Notes: generated by a model from the letters alone, not told the origin. A DNA stretch of 64,000 nt from Prosthecobacter algae (GCF_039542385.1 NZ_BAABIA010000002.1:434001-498000), one strand, 5' to 3'. Shown: positions 44,213 through 54,385, numbered from the stretch's first letter. Translations and numbers: made by a program.

Positions 44213-45745
44213 TCAACGACGCCACTGGTACATCCAGCGCTCGGAAATCACTTTGTCCCCGTCTTTCATCTCGCACATCATCTCCAGGAGATTGGTTTCA
44301 TCGGGCACATCCAGTTTAAAAAAGGCCCGCCAGCCACCGGTTTCACGATTGAACATCACCCGCTTGTCCAGAACCTTCGCGTTGCCGTTGCTGACCACCA
44401 CATCCAGTTCAGGCACCCAGTCGGCAGGTTTTTCCAGCTTCATGCCGCCTTTGGTAAAATCCACGACGTACTCGTGGTCGTCTTTTTTCATCACGAAACC
44501 ACGGCGGGTGTCGGTGACTTTGCAGAGCAGTCCAGGGAGTTGCTCCTCCAGCCAGGCAAGGCGATATTCGAAGTTGAGCGGTTCCGCCGGGGTCTTCGGC
44601 AGTTCTGTCGGACGCCACATGGCCACGATGTTGTCCCAGGTTTCTTCACCCGTGGACAGCTCCACCAGGACGACGGAGCCTTTGGAAAAGCCCTTGATCG
44701 GCTCCACCCACACGGCCGGACGCCGGTGATACATGGCTTCTAGATCCTGGAAATTGTTAAAGTCGCGGTCACGTTCGCCCAGGCCGAAGCCTTTCAGCTT
44801 GTCCATTTCAAAGACGCTCAAGCGCAGATCCCGGCTCACATCGAGCGGACGCCAAATGGAAGGACCGCCTTCGACCTCGATCTGTAAGCCATCGCTGTCA
44901 TGCACCTCAGGGCGGAAGTCATAGGGCTTCGGATGGCTGTTTTCGCCGAACCAAAACATGCTGGAAAAAGGGGCGATGCCCAGCATCTCCACAGGCTGGC
45001 GCAGAAACAGGGTGGCTTTCACCAGCATGTCTGTGGTCTTGCCGGGTGAAACGTCGAACTGATAAGCCCCGCTGATGCTGGGTCCGTTCAGCAAAGCGAA
45101 CACGCGAAAATACTTCTGTCCGACCTTGGGCTGCTCAAACCAGAAATGCGTGAAGTCGGGGAACTCCTCCGGCTTGCCGCCGATGGTGTTGACGGCCACG
45201 GCACGGGCACTGATGCCATACCCCAGCTCCGTCGTCACGGCCCGGAAGTAACTGGCCCCCATGAAGACCATGAACTCAAACCGCTTGTTCAGCAGGGAGT
45301 GCGGTGCCAAAACCCGGAAACCCGAGTAGCCTTCGGGTTTTTTGAACCCTTCAGGCAGCTTCAGGTTGCCGTAGTCAAAGAGGCTCGCGTCAAAGGGAAC
45401 CTGGGTCGTGGTGACGCCGTTCACATTGAAGAAACCCACAGGCTTCTTGAACATCCAGCCCGGGTGGAAAAACTGCACGCGGTAGGCTTCCTGATTCTCG
45501 CCGTAGAGAGACTTGTCCTCCAAAAACCGGATCTGCCGATGCCCATCGTATTTGAGTCCCTCGAAAAACGGATCCAACTGCTGGGAAGGTGCCTGGTAAG
45601 GCTTCTGGGCGACCTGCGCCGCCAGCTTTTGCAGCGACTCAAAATCAGTCACTTCTGTCAGGTTCAAGTCCGCCGCGTGAGTGGTGAGACAGACGGCAGT
45701 GCAGAGAGACAGGACAAAAGATCCTGAGATACGAGGGGCGATCAT
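44213..45745 (-). CDS. opgG: Periplasmic glucan biosynthesis protein OpgG/MdoG
   Basis: A 510-residue MdoG/OpgG-family protein with a signal peptide (residues 1-24, ending THAA). Motifs typical of the family: YDGHRQIRFLEDKSLYGE, VQFFHPGWMF, SYFRAVTTELGYGISARAVAVNT and IAPFSSMFWFGENSHPKPYDFRPEVHDSDGL in part. In Proteobacteria OpgG is needed for the beta-1,6 branching of osmoregulated periplasmic glucans made by OpgH; no opgH is in the window. The C-terminal Ig-like domain ends EMKDGDKVISERWMYQWRR. The second Met (45745) opens the signal peptide. Confidence 0.93.
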   Translation of the reverse strand: MIAPRISGSFVLSLCTAVCLTTHAADLNLTEVTDFESLQKLAAQVAQKPYQAPSQQLDPFFEGLKYDGHRQIRFLEDKSLYGENQEAYRVQFFHPGWMFKKPVGFFNVNGVTTTQVPFDASLFDYGNLKLPEGFKKPEGYSGFRVLAPHSLLNKRFEFMVFMGASYFRAVTTELGYGISARAVAVNTIGGKPEEFPDFTHFWFEQPKVGQKYFRVFALLNGPSISGAYQFDVSPGKTTDMLVKATLFLRQPVEMLGIAPFSSMFWFGENSHPKPYDFRPEVHDSDGLQIEVEGGPSIWRPLDVSRDLRLSVFEMDKLKGFGLGERDRDFNNFQDLEAMYHRRPAVWVEPIKGFSKGSVVLVELSTGEETWDNIVAMWRPTELPKTPAEPLNFEYRLAWLEEQLPGLLCKVTDTRRGFVMKKDDHEYVVDFTKGGMKLEKPADWVPELDVVVSNGNAKVLDKRVMFNRETGGWRAFFKLDVPDETNLLEMMCEMKDGDKVISERWMYQWRR

Positions 45746-45813
45746 AGAAGGGGGCACGGAAGCGCTCTTAGAATGCGCTCTGGCTTCTGGCAGTCAACAG
45801 GGGATACAACTTC

Positions 45814-46494
45814 TCAATCCTCGACGCCAAGGCTGGCTTTCAGCCTTGCGAGCTGGGTCTTCAGCAGTTGGATCTCGATCTCCATGCGCTGTTTCCATTC
45901 CTGGTCTTCCGTGCTCAACTGGGGTGCGGCAGCCGGAACAATGATCTCCTCCTGGGGTGCGATGCCACTCGGCTCACCCGTCAAAAGCTGGGCATAAAGG
46001 GCCACGCGCCGCCCTGGGCCAGCGGGCAGGCAGGCTACCACGGGCCCTTCCGGGTAACTGATCAACCCCGTCAGTTCTGCCTCCACGCTCTCCAAATCCG
46101 GGAAAGTCTGCAAACGTTCTGTGCGCTGGCGCAGTTCCCCCACCGTCTGGGCCCCACGCAGGAGCAGCACTGCCAGCAGGGAGCTACCGGGCTTTTCCAG
46201 CCGGGGCAGCTTGCCCTTCAGGTTGTGGCGGAATTTCTGCACCCGCGCCCCGGCCACAGTCACCTGGAAGACCCAGCCGCGTGTCTTCAAGCCTTCCAAG
46301 GCACGCTGCACAGTACCCTCGTCCAGGCTCATCACGGGATCCCGGTTGGTGGACTGGTTGCAGGCGGAAACCAGGGCATTCAGCGTCAGCGGATAGTAGT
46401 CTGGCAGAGTGATCTCCTTCTCGATCAGGCAGCCGATGATGCGGGCCTCAAGGGCCGAAAGTTGGGGTGTGGAGGCTGGGGCGGTGTCTTCCAT
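45814..46494 (-). CDS. YceH/DUF480 family protein
   Basis: A 226-residue YceH-like protein of unknown function. LSALEARIIGCLIEKEITLPDYYPLTLNALVSACNQSTNRDPVM is the family's characteristic N-terminal winged helix (residues about 12-55), followed by a second winged helix with LLLRGAQTVGELRQRTERLQ. A C-terminal helical tail (WKQRMEIEIQLLKTQLARLKASL) may form a coiled coil. The family binds DNA or protein by resemblance of its fold; no target is known. Confidence 0.92.
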   Translation of the reverse strand: MEDTAPASTPQLSALEARIIGCLIEKEITLPDYYPLTLNALVSACNQSTNRDPVMSLDEGTVQRALEGLKTRGWVFQVTVAGARVQKFRHNLKGKLPRLEKPGSSLLAVLLLRGAQTVGELRQRTERLQTFPDLESVEAELTGLISYPEGPVVACLPAGPGRRVALYAQLLTGEPSGIAPQEEIIVPAAAPQLSTEDQEWKQRMEIEIQLLKTQLARLKASLGVED

Positions 46495-46631
46495 GCGGAG
46501 GCAAAGGTGGATGGCAATCTGCCAAGCCGCAAGGCTGCGGGGCGCATCCGAAGAATTTCCCTTTGCACCTCAGCGGCGTATCCCGCATACATCCGGTTCC
46601 CCGTTTCTTTTAAAACCTACCTGTTCACGCC

Positions 46632-46895
46632 ATGCCCACCTACGACTACGAATGCCAGACCTGCGGACACCAGTTCGAGGCACGCCAGTCCATGAAAGAC
46701 CCGCACCTCACCGACTGCCCGGTGGAGGCCTGTGCCGGGCCGGTGAAACGCAAGATCGGCCTGGGCTCCGGACTCATCTTCAAAGGCAGCGGCTTCTACA
46801 TCACGGATTACCGCAGCGACTCCTACAAGGCCGCAGCCAAGAAAGACTCGGCAGGATCCTCCTCTCCTCCCCCCAGCACGCCGGCGAAATCTTAG
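46632..46895 (+). CDS. FmdB-type zinc-ribbon protein
   Basis: An 87-residue protein with the FmdB start MPTYDYECQTCGHQFE and a second Cys pair in CPVEACAGP, forming one zinc ribbon. The GSGLIFKGSGFYITDYRS block is the usual FmdB continuation, followed by a low-complexity Lys/Ser/Pro tail. FmdB proteins are proposed regulators but their role is unclear. It converges on the NUDIX gene, with 6 bases between stops. Confidence 0.95.
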   Translation: MPTYDYECQTCGHQFEARQSMKDPHLTDCPVEACAGPVKRKIGLGSGLIFKGSGFYITDYRSDSYKAAAKKDSAGSSSPPPSTPAKS

Positions 46896-46901
46896 CGACC
46901 T

Positions 46902-47387
46902 CTAGCGCCACTGGATCTCATTCGTCAGCATCCGGTCATCATCGAAAAGGAAGCGCCCGAGAAAGTGCTTCTTTTCAATGAGCAGCTCCGCCAGCCAAAA
47001 GCGGTCATCGGCCCACATTTCATCAAAAGGCAGTTCCTTGAGCGAGGTCCACAGTGGCACTGCCTCAGGTGTTTCATAGGCTTCCCCTTCCCACTCCGTG
47101 GCGCGGAAGACATCCACGTGGAGGGCCAGCCCATCCACAAACTGGAACCACAGCTCCCCATGCTTCACGGGGTTCAAGGCCGTGACTCCCAGCTCTTCTT
47201 GCGTCTCCCGGATCGCACACTCGGCGGAGGTTTCGCCGGGATCCATCTTGCCGCCAGGGCCATTGATCTTGCCTGCCCCCAGGCCGCGCTTTTTGCGGAT
47301 CAGCAGCACCCGGTCCCCAGGTTCGTCCACGATGAACATGAGGGTGGCACGGATGCCGGGTTGCCAGTGGGTCCAGTCAGGGGTCAT
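46902..47387 (-). CDS. NUDIX hydrolase (MTH1/MutT-like)
   Basis: A 161-residue NUDIX hydrolase. The NUDIX box GPGGKMDPGETSAECAIRETQEELG is complete (glycine and E-x2-E-E intact). KINGPGGK and the FDEMWADDRFWL block resemble MTH1-type 8-oxo-dGTP diphosphatases, which sanitise oxidised purine nucleotides. The ATG at 47387 is preferred over 47438. It sits between the FmdB gene and the mutarotase gene. Confidence 0.9.
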   Translation of the reverse strand: MTPDWTHWQPGIRATLMFIVDEPGDRVLLIRKKRGLGAGKINGPGGKMDPGETSAECAIRETQEELGVTALNPVKHGELWFQFVDGLALHVDVFRATEWEGEAYETPEAVPLWTSLKELPFDEMWADDRFWLAELLIEKKHFLGRFLFDDDRMLTNEIQWR

Positions 47388-47478
47388 AAGAGAGCGCGGA
47401 GGATGGCACGGTGCAGAAAGAATGCCACTGCGATCCACACAGCGGCGCCATCCTCACGCAAAGACAAGACAGGGATGA

Positions 47479-48339
47479 TCAGAGGCTAATGATAGTCTGG
47501 ATGACATGGGCACCTCCGGGGGGCACCGTCACCACTGCTTCCCCTGCATTGGCCGCCTCTACACACAGAAACTGGTGGTAGGCTTCATCCGGCAGATCCC
47601 CGAGACGTTTGGATTTTTCGATCCAGGGATTCCACACCACGGTGGTGCCGCTGCCATTCTTTTCCACGGTCAGCTTCCGGCCCAAAGCCGGATCCTCCAC
47701 CACCACGGTCCCACCACTGAAGTACTGGCGGTCCACTTCCTGATCAAAGGTGATGTCACCCGTCTGATGCCGCAGGGTGCGTTCACCCACGGTGTCCAGG
47801 TAGGTGGTCTCGGCCAGCCCTTTGACCGTGACCTGGGCGATGTCGCCCACCGTCAGGTAAGTGTGCAATGCCTCGGCCACGCTAAACTCGGAACCACTCT
47901 TGTTGATGGTCTGCAGGGAGACATCCAGCTTCGCCCCCAGGATCACGGTAAGATGGGCCTCAAACTCAAAGGGCCAGAGTTCATGGGTCGCGGCATCGCT
48001 GCACAGCACAAAGGACATCTTCACACCTTCCTCAGATTCACTGGCCTCCATCAGCGTCCAGGGGCGGTTGCGAGCAAAGCCGTGCATGGGTTTGCTGGCA
48101 TCGGAAGGATGCGCATTGAACCACGGCCAGCAGACCGGGATGCCCCCGCGAATGGGTTTGCCTGGCTCCAGAACGGCCTCGGGGCTGAGATACAGCACCG
48201 GGGAGTGACCAGTCGGCGTCCACTCCATGACATGGGCCCCATTGAGCGCCACGCGGGCGGTGCAGGTAGCATGATTGACCGTGAAGGTGGGATAGCCGGG
48301 GATGGCTTCGCTGAGCGTGATGGAGGCAGGCAGGGACAT
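47479..48339 (-). CDS. D-hexose-6-phosphate mutarotase (aldose 1-epimerase family)
   Basis: A 286-residue enzyme of the YeaD group. GHSPVLYLSPEA, IRGGIPVCWPWFNAH, MHGFARNRPW (catalytic His) and ALHTYLTVGDI match the family; AYHQFLCVEAAN carries the conserved Glu near the C-terminus. It interconverts anomers of glucose-6-phosphate and similar sugars. It starts 12 bases after the mtnP stop and is probably co-transcribed with it. Confidence 0.93.
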   Translation of the reverse strand: MSLPASITLSEAIPGYPTFTVNHATCTARVALNGAHVMEWTPTGHSPVLYLSPEAVLEPGKPIRGGIPVCWPWFNAHPSDASKPMHGFARNRPWTLMEASESEEGVKMSFVLCSDAATHELWPFEFEAHLTVILGAKLDVSLQTINKSGSEFSVAEALHTYLTVGDIAQVTVKGLAETTYLDTVGERTLRHQTGDITFDQEVDRQYFSGGTVVVEDPALGRKLTVEKNGSGTTVVWNPWIEKSKRLGDLPDEAYHQFLCVEAANAGEAVVTVPPGGAHVIQTIISL

Positions 48340-48351
48340 GGCAGGCGGGGC

Positions 48352-49224
48352 TTAGAGGTAACGTTCGAGGATCGGCTTCAGATTGGCGGTCACCGCTTCC
48401 GGCCACAGCTTGCGTTCGGTCATGATGGCACCGTCCAAGGCATGGTGCTCAGGCCAGGAGGGCTCCAGAGGAATGCGGGGGATCACCTTGGCGATCACCG
48501 CCTTGGCCATCGCCGCATTGGCGGAGACATGGGCCATCACCGCCTCCGCCGTGACGTGGGCTTCATCCGTTTTCCAGCAGTCGTAGTCCGTGATCATGGC
48601 GAGCGTGGCCAGAGAGATTTCGGCTTCGCGGGCCAGTTTGGCCTCAGGTAAATTCGTCATGCCGATGACATCGAAGCCGAGCTGACGGTTGGCATTGGAC
48701 TCCGCCCGGGTCGAAAAGGCCGGCCCATCCATGTTCACATAGGTGCCGCCATTATGTACGCAGGCCCCTGCGGCGGTGGCCTCCTCCGCCAGCAATTCCC
48801 GCAGCCCGGAGCTGATCGGATCCGCAAACGCCACATGCGCCACCACCCCGTTGCCAAAAAAGGTGTGATGCTCACGACGGCTCGTGCGGTCATAGAACTG
48901 ATCCGGCAGCACCACATCGCGGGGACGGTATTCTTCCTTCAGACTCCCCACGGCGGTAACGGCAATGATCCAGCGGACGTTCAGCGAACGCATCGCCCAA
49001 ATGTTGGCCCGGTGGTTCAGCTCCGTGGGCAGGATGCGGTGGCCTTTCGCATGACGCGGCAGGAAAAAGATGCGCCGCCCTGCATATAGGCCGCTGACGA
49101 TTTTGTCCGAAGGTGCACCATAAGGGGTGGAGACCTCGATCTCTTCACGGCCTTCGAAGCCTTCGATGTCATACAAACCAGAGCCGCCGATGATGCCAAT
49201 TGCTGGGGGAAACGCGTCTGCCAT
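48352..49224 (-). CDS. mtnP: S-methyl-5'-thioadenosine phosphorylase MtnP
   Basis: A 290-residue phosphorylase that splits methylthioadenosine into adenine and methylthioribose-1-phosphate, the first step of methionine salvage. IGIIGGSGLYD, FFLPRHAKGHRILPTELNHRANI (phosphate and nucleoside binding, in part), TAVGSLKEEY, GTYVNMDGPAFSTRAE and VIGMTNLPEAKLAREA are family motifs. First gene of a two-gene operon with the mutarotase. Confidence 0.95.
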   Translation of the reverse strand: MADAFPPAIGIIGGSGLYDIEGFEGREEIEVSTPYGAPSDKIVSGLYAGRRIFFLPRHAKGHRILPTELNHRANIWAMRSLNVRWIIAVTAVGSLKEEYRPRDVVLPDQFYDRTSRREHHTFFGNGVVAHVAFADPISSGLRELLAEEATAAGACVHNGGTYVNMDGPAFSTRAESNANRQLGFDVIGMTNLPEAKLAREAEISLATLAMITDYDCWKTDEAHVTAEAVMAHVSANAAMAKAVIAKVIPRIPLEPSWPEHHALDGAIMTERKLWPEAVTANLKPILERYL

Positions 49225-49314
49225 GCCGCATCATAGGGTCGGGCGCGCTGCATTCAAGGGACGCGAATGAAAACACACCGTTTCATCGGCCAGGGATGTG
49301 CTCTAGATTTCATC

Positions 49315-49719
49315 ATGTCGCTTCCGGACCTGCCCATCACCACGCCCTCCCTGCTGTTTCCGGCCATCTCCCTGCTGATGCTGGCCTACACCAACCGCTT
49401 CCTGGCCCTGGCCACCATCGTGCGAAACCTGCACGCCTCCTGGCGCCAAACTCACGATCCGCTGCTGGAGGCCCAAATCGCCAATCTGCGCCGCCGACTC
49501 GTCCTCATCCGGAACATGCAGGCAGCGGGCATCATCAGCCTGATTGCTTGCACCGTCAGCACCATGTTCCTTTTCATCAGCCACCAGCCAGGGGGCCAGT
49601 TCTTCTTTGCCATCAGCCTGGTGTTCATGATCCTGTCCCTCAGCTTGACCCTGAACGAAGTGGTCATCTCAGGCCGCGCCCTGGACATGCAGCTTAGTGA
49701 CATGGAAGCTAAAAAGTAA
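49315..49719 (+). CDS. DUF2721 membrane protein
   Basis: A 134-residue protein with three hydrophobic segments (LLFPAISLLMLAYTNRFLAL, AAGIISLIACTVSTMFLFI, FFFAISLVFMILSLSLTLNEV). The N-x-R-x-x-L and R-R-x-x-L-I-R-N-M spacing is typical of DUF2721, a small inner-membrane family of unknown role. The start at 49315 removes 16 residues that overlap upstream non-coding sequence. Confidence 0.88.
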   Translation: MSLPDLPITTPSLLFPAISLLMLAYTNRFLALATIVRNLHASWRQTHDPLLEAQIANLRRRLVLIRNMQAAGIISLIACTVSTMFLFISHQPGGQFFFAISLVFMILSLSLTLNEVVISGRALDMQLSDMEAKK

Positions 49720-49802
49720 GGAGAAGGGAAGGCGTGGCGAGGATTTGCCTTGATACGCCTATTGCCGTTCATTAAAAGCACCGCTTAATTCCCGCGCACA
49801 AA

Positions 49803-50252
49803 ATGGAAAAATCCACTCAAATCAAGATTGTCGCCGTCATTGCCCTCCTCGCAGGCCCCTTCTTTGCCTACAATGGTTACCAGGAAAAAGAACGCCTGGC
49901 CAAAATCGAAAAAGAAGGCATCACGGTGGACGGGACCATCGAAGGCGGAGCCTCCGAACGCAGTGGCAAGCGCTCCCGCAGCTACAATTTTGAGGTCGTC
50001 TTCACTCCTCAAGGCGGTCCTGCCATCACCAAGAGCTTCCCGGTGACCTCCGATTTCTTTTCCTCCCGTACCCATGAAAGCACCATCACGGACCCGGCCG
50101 TGAAAGTTCGTTACCTGGCCGCCGATGTCGAAAACAGCGCCATCATCGTCGGTGGGTCCAAAGACACGACCATCAACCTCATGGTGGGCATCGGTTCCTT
50201 TGCCGCCGGCCTCATCACCCTCCTGGTGATGATGTTCATGCGCAAAAGCTAG
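49803..50252 (+). CDS. DUF3592-like membrane protein
   Basis: A 149-residue protein with an N-terminal helix (IVAVIALLAGPFFAYNGY), an extracytoplasmic beta-rich domain (GITVDGTIEGGASERSGKRS, SYNFEVVFTPQG, PAVKVRYLAADVENSAI) and a C-terminal helix (MVGIGSFAAGLITLLVMMF). This arrangement, with the V-x-G-x-I and V-x-Y-x-P/A segments, matches DUF3592-like proteins. Role unknown. Converges on the helicase gene with 7 bases between stops. Confidence 0.82.
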   Translation: MEKSTQIKIVAVIALLAGPFFAYNGYQEKERLAKIEKEGITVDGTIEGGASERSGKRSRSYNFEVVFTPQGGPAITKSFPVTSDFFSSRTHESTITDPAVKVRYLAADVENSAIIVGGSKDTTINLMVGIGSFAAGLITLLVMMFMRKS

Positions 50253-50259
50253 GCCTGGC

Positions 50260-52926
50260 TCACACCAGTGCCGCATTCACGTCCAGCGAGACGAAGTGCA
50301 GCAGCTCGTCCGTGCTCATGTCCATGAGCGCGGACTCCGCAGTCCCATCCTGAGACAGCAGGGCCTCGGACAGCGCCATCTTCTTTTCTAACAGGGCATC
50401 AATCCGCTGCTCAATGGTGCCCTGGCAGATGAACTTGTGGACGAGTACGTTCTTTTTCTGGCCGATGCGGAACGCGCGATCCGTGGCCTGATTTTCAATG
50501 GCCGGATTCCACCAGCGATCAAAATGAATGACGTGGCTGGCCGCTGTGAGCGTGAGGCCCGTGCCGCCTGCCTTGACACTGATGACCATGAAGGGCGGCC
50601 CGTCCGGCTGCTGAAAGGCCTCCACCAACTGCGGTCGTTTTTTCACCGGCGTGCCACCATGCAGTACGAGGCCATCACGACCAAAAACCTTCGCCAGAAA
50701 GCGCGCCAGGGGATCGCAGGTTTCCTGAAACTGCGTGAAGATGAGCGCACGCTCTCGGTGCTCGGCGATCTGGCTGCAGATCTCCCCCAGCCGCGCAAAT
50801 TTCCCGCTGTCCTCACGGCCCCACACGCCATCTCCATTCCAGTGGCTGGGATGGTTGCACACCTGTTTGAACTGGATCAGGAAACTCAGCACCAGCCCCT
50901 GGCGCTTGATCGGGTCCATCGTGGCATCCCGCATCAGTTTCGCCATCTGATCCACCAGCTTGGCATAGATCGTTGTCTGCCTTTTAGTTAGGCCGCACCA
51001 GGCCTTCACCTCGATCTTTTCCGGCAGGTCGCTGATGATGCTCCTGTCCGTCTTCATCCGGCGCAGGATGTAAGGCTGCACCACCCGCCGCAGCGGGGCG
51101 TAGCCTTCACGCCCCGTCGCGCATTGTTTCACCACTTCGGCAAAGACCGAGGCAGGCCCCAGCAGGCCGGGATTGAGGAAATCAAACAGGCTCCACAGAT
51201 CCCCCGGACGGTTTTCCACCGGCGTGCCCGTGAGTGCGATCCGTGCCGGGGCCTGCAATCTTTTCACCGCCTGGGTGCTGCCACTGGCGGGGTTCTTGAT
51301 GGCCTGCGCCTCATCCAGGATGACGAGGCTCCAGGGGTGCTCCTGCCAGCTCTCCGTCCTTTGCAGAAAGGTGTAGGTCGTCAGCATGACATCGCAGCCG
51401 CGCAGCATCGCCGCGGGCTGGCTGGCCAGGCGTTGCAGATCCGTCCGCTCTAGGGCCGAAGGATGCGCAATGAGCAGCTTCAGATCCGGCGCAAATTTGG
51501 CAATCTCCGCTTTCCAGTTGCCAATCAATGAAGCAGGCACCACCAGCAAAGTCGGCTCCTTCGCCTGCCCCTGACGCAGCAGCAGCAGCGCAATGACCTG
51601 CACGGTTTTCCCCAGCCCCATGTCATCGGCCAGACACGCGCCTAACCCCAAGCGTGTCATGAAATACAGCCACGCCAGCCCCTTTTGCTGATAGGGCCGC
51701 AAGGTGGCGCGCAAATTGTCCGGAGGCTCCACCTGGGCCGGGTCCAGCATCTTTTCCAACACCTCCGCCAGCCCCTTGCCAGCCACAATGTCCGACCAGT
51801 CATGCAGCGTTTCCGCAGCCACCCCTTCTTCCGCCGTCGTCTTCGGCACATACCTGGCCAGCAGGCGCATGCCGTCCAGAAAGCCGATGAGCCCCTCCCC
51901 CACCGCATTCTGCACCCGGCTCCAGTGATCCAGCACCTGCTGCAACTTGGCCCCATGCACCTCCACCCACTGCCCGCGCAGGGAGACGAGGCCCGTCTCC
52001 GCGCTCAGCAGCTTTTCCCACTCGGCTTCGGTCAGCGGGCTGCCTTCCAGCGTGGCTTCGGCCCTGAAGGACAGCATGGCCCCGGCATGCAGCTTGCCCT
52101 CCTGCGGAGCATCGATGGTGACCTGAACCGTGGGCCGCGTCCCCTTTCCCTCACGCCACCAGTTCGGCAGTTTCACGACGATGCCGCTCTCCTGAAAAAG
52201 GTGACTGTCGCGCAGCCAACGGTAGGCCTCCGCAGGGTCCAGCGCCAGGGGTTGGAACAGCCGCCGCGTCTCCAGCCACTCGCGCAGCAGCGCACTCTGG
52301 GCCGCAGCCAGCCGCACCGGCTCCAGCAGGGCCTGCATCGCGGCCTGGTCCTTCTGCCCCGCATACATCTGCAGGGCACGGGCCAGCGGCAGATGCTGCA
52401 CCTGGCCGCTGGCGCTCAGCTTTTCCGTAAAGGTGGCCAAAAAGGCAAAAGGCCGCTGCGGATCCGTCTTGTTTTCTGCCAGATGAAAGGTCACCCGCCC
52501 CACCAGGTGCCAGGCCGCATTCGCCGCCTGCAGCCAGCCTTCCAGCCCCTCAGGATGCCCGGCCATCTTTGATGCCACCTGCCCTGCCATGGCCTGCCAC
52601 CAGCGCTCCAAGACCACCGGCGAGAGATGCTCCGCCCCCGGAAAAGGCGGCGCAGTGGCCAGCCAACTCTGCCGCTCCGCCTCCGTCGGCAGCGCCACCA
52701 GGGCCAGATCGCGGGTCTGGCACAGGCGTGTTAAAAACGGTCGCACCCACCCCCGCAGCCACCGCCAGGGTGCATCCAGATCTGCCAGTAGCAGCTCCGT
52801 GCCGAGGCCGATGAAAAGCGCCCCCGGCCCCTCACGGACGAGCTCGCCCAACCGCCGCTCCTCTACAGTCCCGCGCTCCCCCTCCATGAGGAGAAGTCCG
52901 TCAGGCGTGAGCACCGGTTGCAGCAT
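50260..52926 (-). CDS. SNF2-family DNA-dependent ATPase
   Basis: An 888-residue Swi2/Snf2 helicase-like ATPase. The N-terminal half (about 1-400) is poorly conserved, as in bacterial HepA/RapA-type proteins with SNF2-associated regions. The motor begins YQQKGLAWLYFMTRLGLGACLADDMGLGKT (Walker A near residue 435), with ILDEAQAIKN (motif II, DEAQ), LTGTPVENRPGDLWSLFDF (motif III) and the C-terminal HGGTPVKKR, VKAGGTGLTLTAA and DRAFRIGQKKNV. Roles may include transcription recycling or DNA repair. No Cys-rich SWIM zinc finger is visible. Confidence 0.95.
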   Translation of the reverse strand: MLQPVLTPDGLLLMEGERGTVEERRLGELVREGPGALFIGLGTELLLADLDAPWRWLRGWVRPFLTRLCQTRDLALVALPTEAERQSWLATAPPFPGAEHLSPVVLERWWQAMAGQVASKMAGHPEGLEGWLQAANAAWHLVGRVTFHLAENKTDPQRPFAFLATFTEKLSASGQVQHLPLARALQMYAGQKDQAAMQALLEPVRLAAAQSALLREWLETRRLFQPLALDPAEAYRWLRDSHLFQESGIVVKLPNWWREGKGTRPTVQVTIDAPQEGKLHAGAMLSFRAEATLEGSPLTEAEWEKLLSAETGLVSLRGQWVEVHGAKLQQVLDHWSRVQNAVGEGLIGFLDGMRLLARYVPKTTAEEGVAAETLHDWSDIVAGKGLAEVLEKMLDPAQVEPPDNLRATLRPYQQKGLAWLYFMTRLGLGACLADDMGLGKTVQVIALLLLRQGQAKEPTLLVVPASLIGNWKAEIAKFAPDLKLLIAHPSALERTDLQRLASQPAAMLRGCDVMLTTYTFLQRTESWQEHPWSLVILDEAQAIKNPASGSTQAVKRLQAPARIALTGTPVENRPGDLWSLFDFLNPGLLGPASVFAEVVKQCATGREGYAPLRRVVQPYILRRMKTDRSIISDLPEKIEVKAWCGLTKRQTTIYAKLVDQMAKLMRDATMDPIKRQGLVLSFLIQFKQVCNHPSHWNGDGVWGREDSGKFARLGEICSQIAEHRERALIFTQFQETCDPLARFLAKVFGRDGLVLHGGTPVKKRPQLVEAFQQPDGPPFMVISVKAGGTGLTLTAASHVIHFDRWWNPAIENQATDRAFRIGQKKNVLVHKFICQGTIEQRIDALLEKKMALSEALLSQDGTAESALMDMSTDELLHFVSLDVNAALV

Positions 52927-52990
52927 GGCAGCCTAGTGCCCGAGAAAAGACCGATGGGCAACCCTGGAGCGCTCCCGCCTTTTCATCCGC

Positions 52991-54385
52991 TCACTCGCCC
53001 CACACTTTCGGCACCACGTAGTTCTTCGGCTGCGGGCCACCCTTGGGCGGCAGGGCCTCGGCGGCGAACTCCGCCAGCTTCGCTTTCAGCACCGCCACCT
53101 TCTCCGGCTGGCTCGCGGCCAGATTCGTCTTTTCATTCGGATCTTCAGCCAGGTTAAACAGCTCCACGTTCGCCTTGGCGGCCGCTTTCTTTTTCTTCTT
53201 CGCCTTCGGCCCTCCATCCGAGTCACCCGCCCCACCATTCAGCACCAGCTTCCAGTCACCCATGCGCACAGCCCCATTGTTAGGCGCCGTGTTGTACAAA
53301 ATGACCTCATGCGGAGAGGCAGCCCCTTCCGTGATGGCAGGCCAGGCATCGCGACCATCCAGCAGCTCCTTCTGCTCCAGGGAAGCCCCCGCCAGCTTCA
53401 GCAAAGTCGGGTACCAGTCCACCATGTGCAGCGGGGCCTTCACCACACTGCCTTCCTGGATCTTCCCCTGCCACGTCGCAAAGGCCACCACCCGTGTTCC
53501 CCCTTCATACAGCGTGCCTTTGCCCGCGCGCAGCAGCCCATTATCCGTGATCGTACCCGGGCTGGGCCCACCATTGTCGCTTGAGAAAATGAACAGCGTA
53601 TTGTCCCGGATCCCCGCTTCATCCACCGCCGCAGCGATCTTGCCCACAGCCTCATCCATGCACGCCAGCATCCCCGCATAGGTCGCCCTGTTCCCCTTCA
53701 GGTGCGCATACGGTTTCACATACTCCTCCGGCACCTGCCAGGGGCTGTGCACCGCATTGAAAGGCACATAGAGAAAAAGCGGCTTCGACTTGTCCCGCTC
53801 GCGGATCACCCGCGCCGCCTCCTGGCCTAACAAATGCGTCGAATAACCCTGATCATCGCTGCGCTGGTCATTGCGATGCCAGTCATGCCCGCCATCGCGA
53901 TCCAGCTTAAAGTAATCAATCGCCCCATTGTAGTGGCCATACTGTTGATCGAACCCCCGCCGCGTCGGCAGGTAATCCCTCGTCACAAAACCCAGGTGCC
54001 ACTTGCCCACGATCGCCGTCTGGTAGCCCGTCTCCTTCAGCGCCTGCGGCAAAACACGCTCCGTCAGCGGCAGCCCATAGTCCGCCCAGGGCCGCACCAC
54101 GCCCACCTGCAGACCGTGCCGCATCGGGTAGCGCCCCGTCATCAGCGCCGCCCGCGTCGGACTGCACACCGGCTGCACATAAAATTGGTCCAAAACCGCC
54201 CCCGCCTTCGCCAGCTTGTCCAGATGCGGCGTCGCGATCTCCTTCCCGCCCATGAACCCGCAGTCCGCCCGCCCCAGATCATCGGCCAGGATAAAAACGA
54301 TGTTCGGGCGCGGAGCCTCAGCCGCCAGAGCAGGCAGGGCGAGGCCAAAGAAAAGGAGGGCGATCCAACAGGAGGGCAGCTTCAT
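52991..54385 (-). CDS. Secreted sulfatase
   Basis: A 464-residue sulfatase with a signal peptide (residues 1-22). [15 protein letters not shown] binds metal and CSPTR (Cys74) is the formylglycine site. Further blocks are [25 protein letters not shown] and, near the C-terminus, NPNEKTNLA. The C-terminus has a Lys-rich insertion ([15 protein letters not shown]) near residue 410 that interrupts an otherwise normal chain. ATG at 54385 was chosen over 54415 since it opens the signal. Divergent from argG by about 190 bases. Confidence 0.95.
   Translation of the reverse strand: MKLPSCWIALLFFGLALPALAAEAPRPNIVFILADDLGRADCGFMGGKEIATPHLDKLAKAGAVLDQFYVQPVCSPTRAALMTGRYPMRHGLQVGVVRPWADYGLPLTERVLPQALKETGYQTAIVGKWHLGFVTRDYLPTRRGFDQQYGHYNGAIDYFKLDRDGGHDWHRNDQRSDDQGYSTHLLGQEAARVIRERDKSKPLFLYVPFNAVHSPWQVPEEYVKPYAHLKGNRATYAGMLACMDEAVGKIAAAVDEAGIRDNTLFIFSSDNGGPSPGTITDNGLLRAGKGTLYEGGTRVVAFATWQGKIQEGSVVKAPLHMVDWYPTLLKLAGASLEQKELLDGRDAWPAITEGAASPHEVILYNTAPNNGAVRMGDWKLVLNGGAGDSDGGPKAKKKKKAAAKANVELFNLAEDPNEKTNLAASQPEKVAVLKAKLAEFAAEALPPKGGPQPKNYVVPKVWGE

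Noticed and set aside
45655..45675. GGTTCAAGTCC resembling a tRNA T-arm
   Set aside because: It is part of the opgG coding sequence and no acceptor, D or anticodon arms are found around it.
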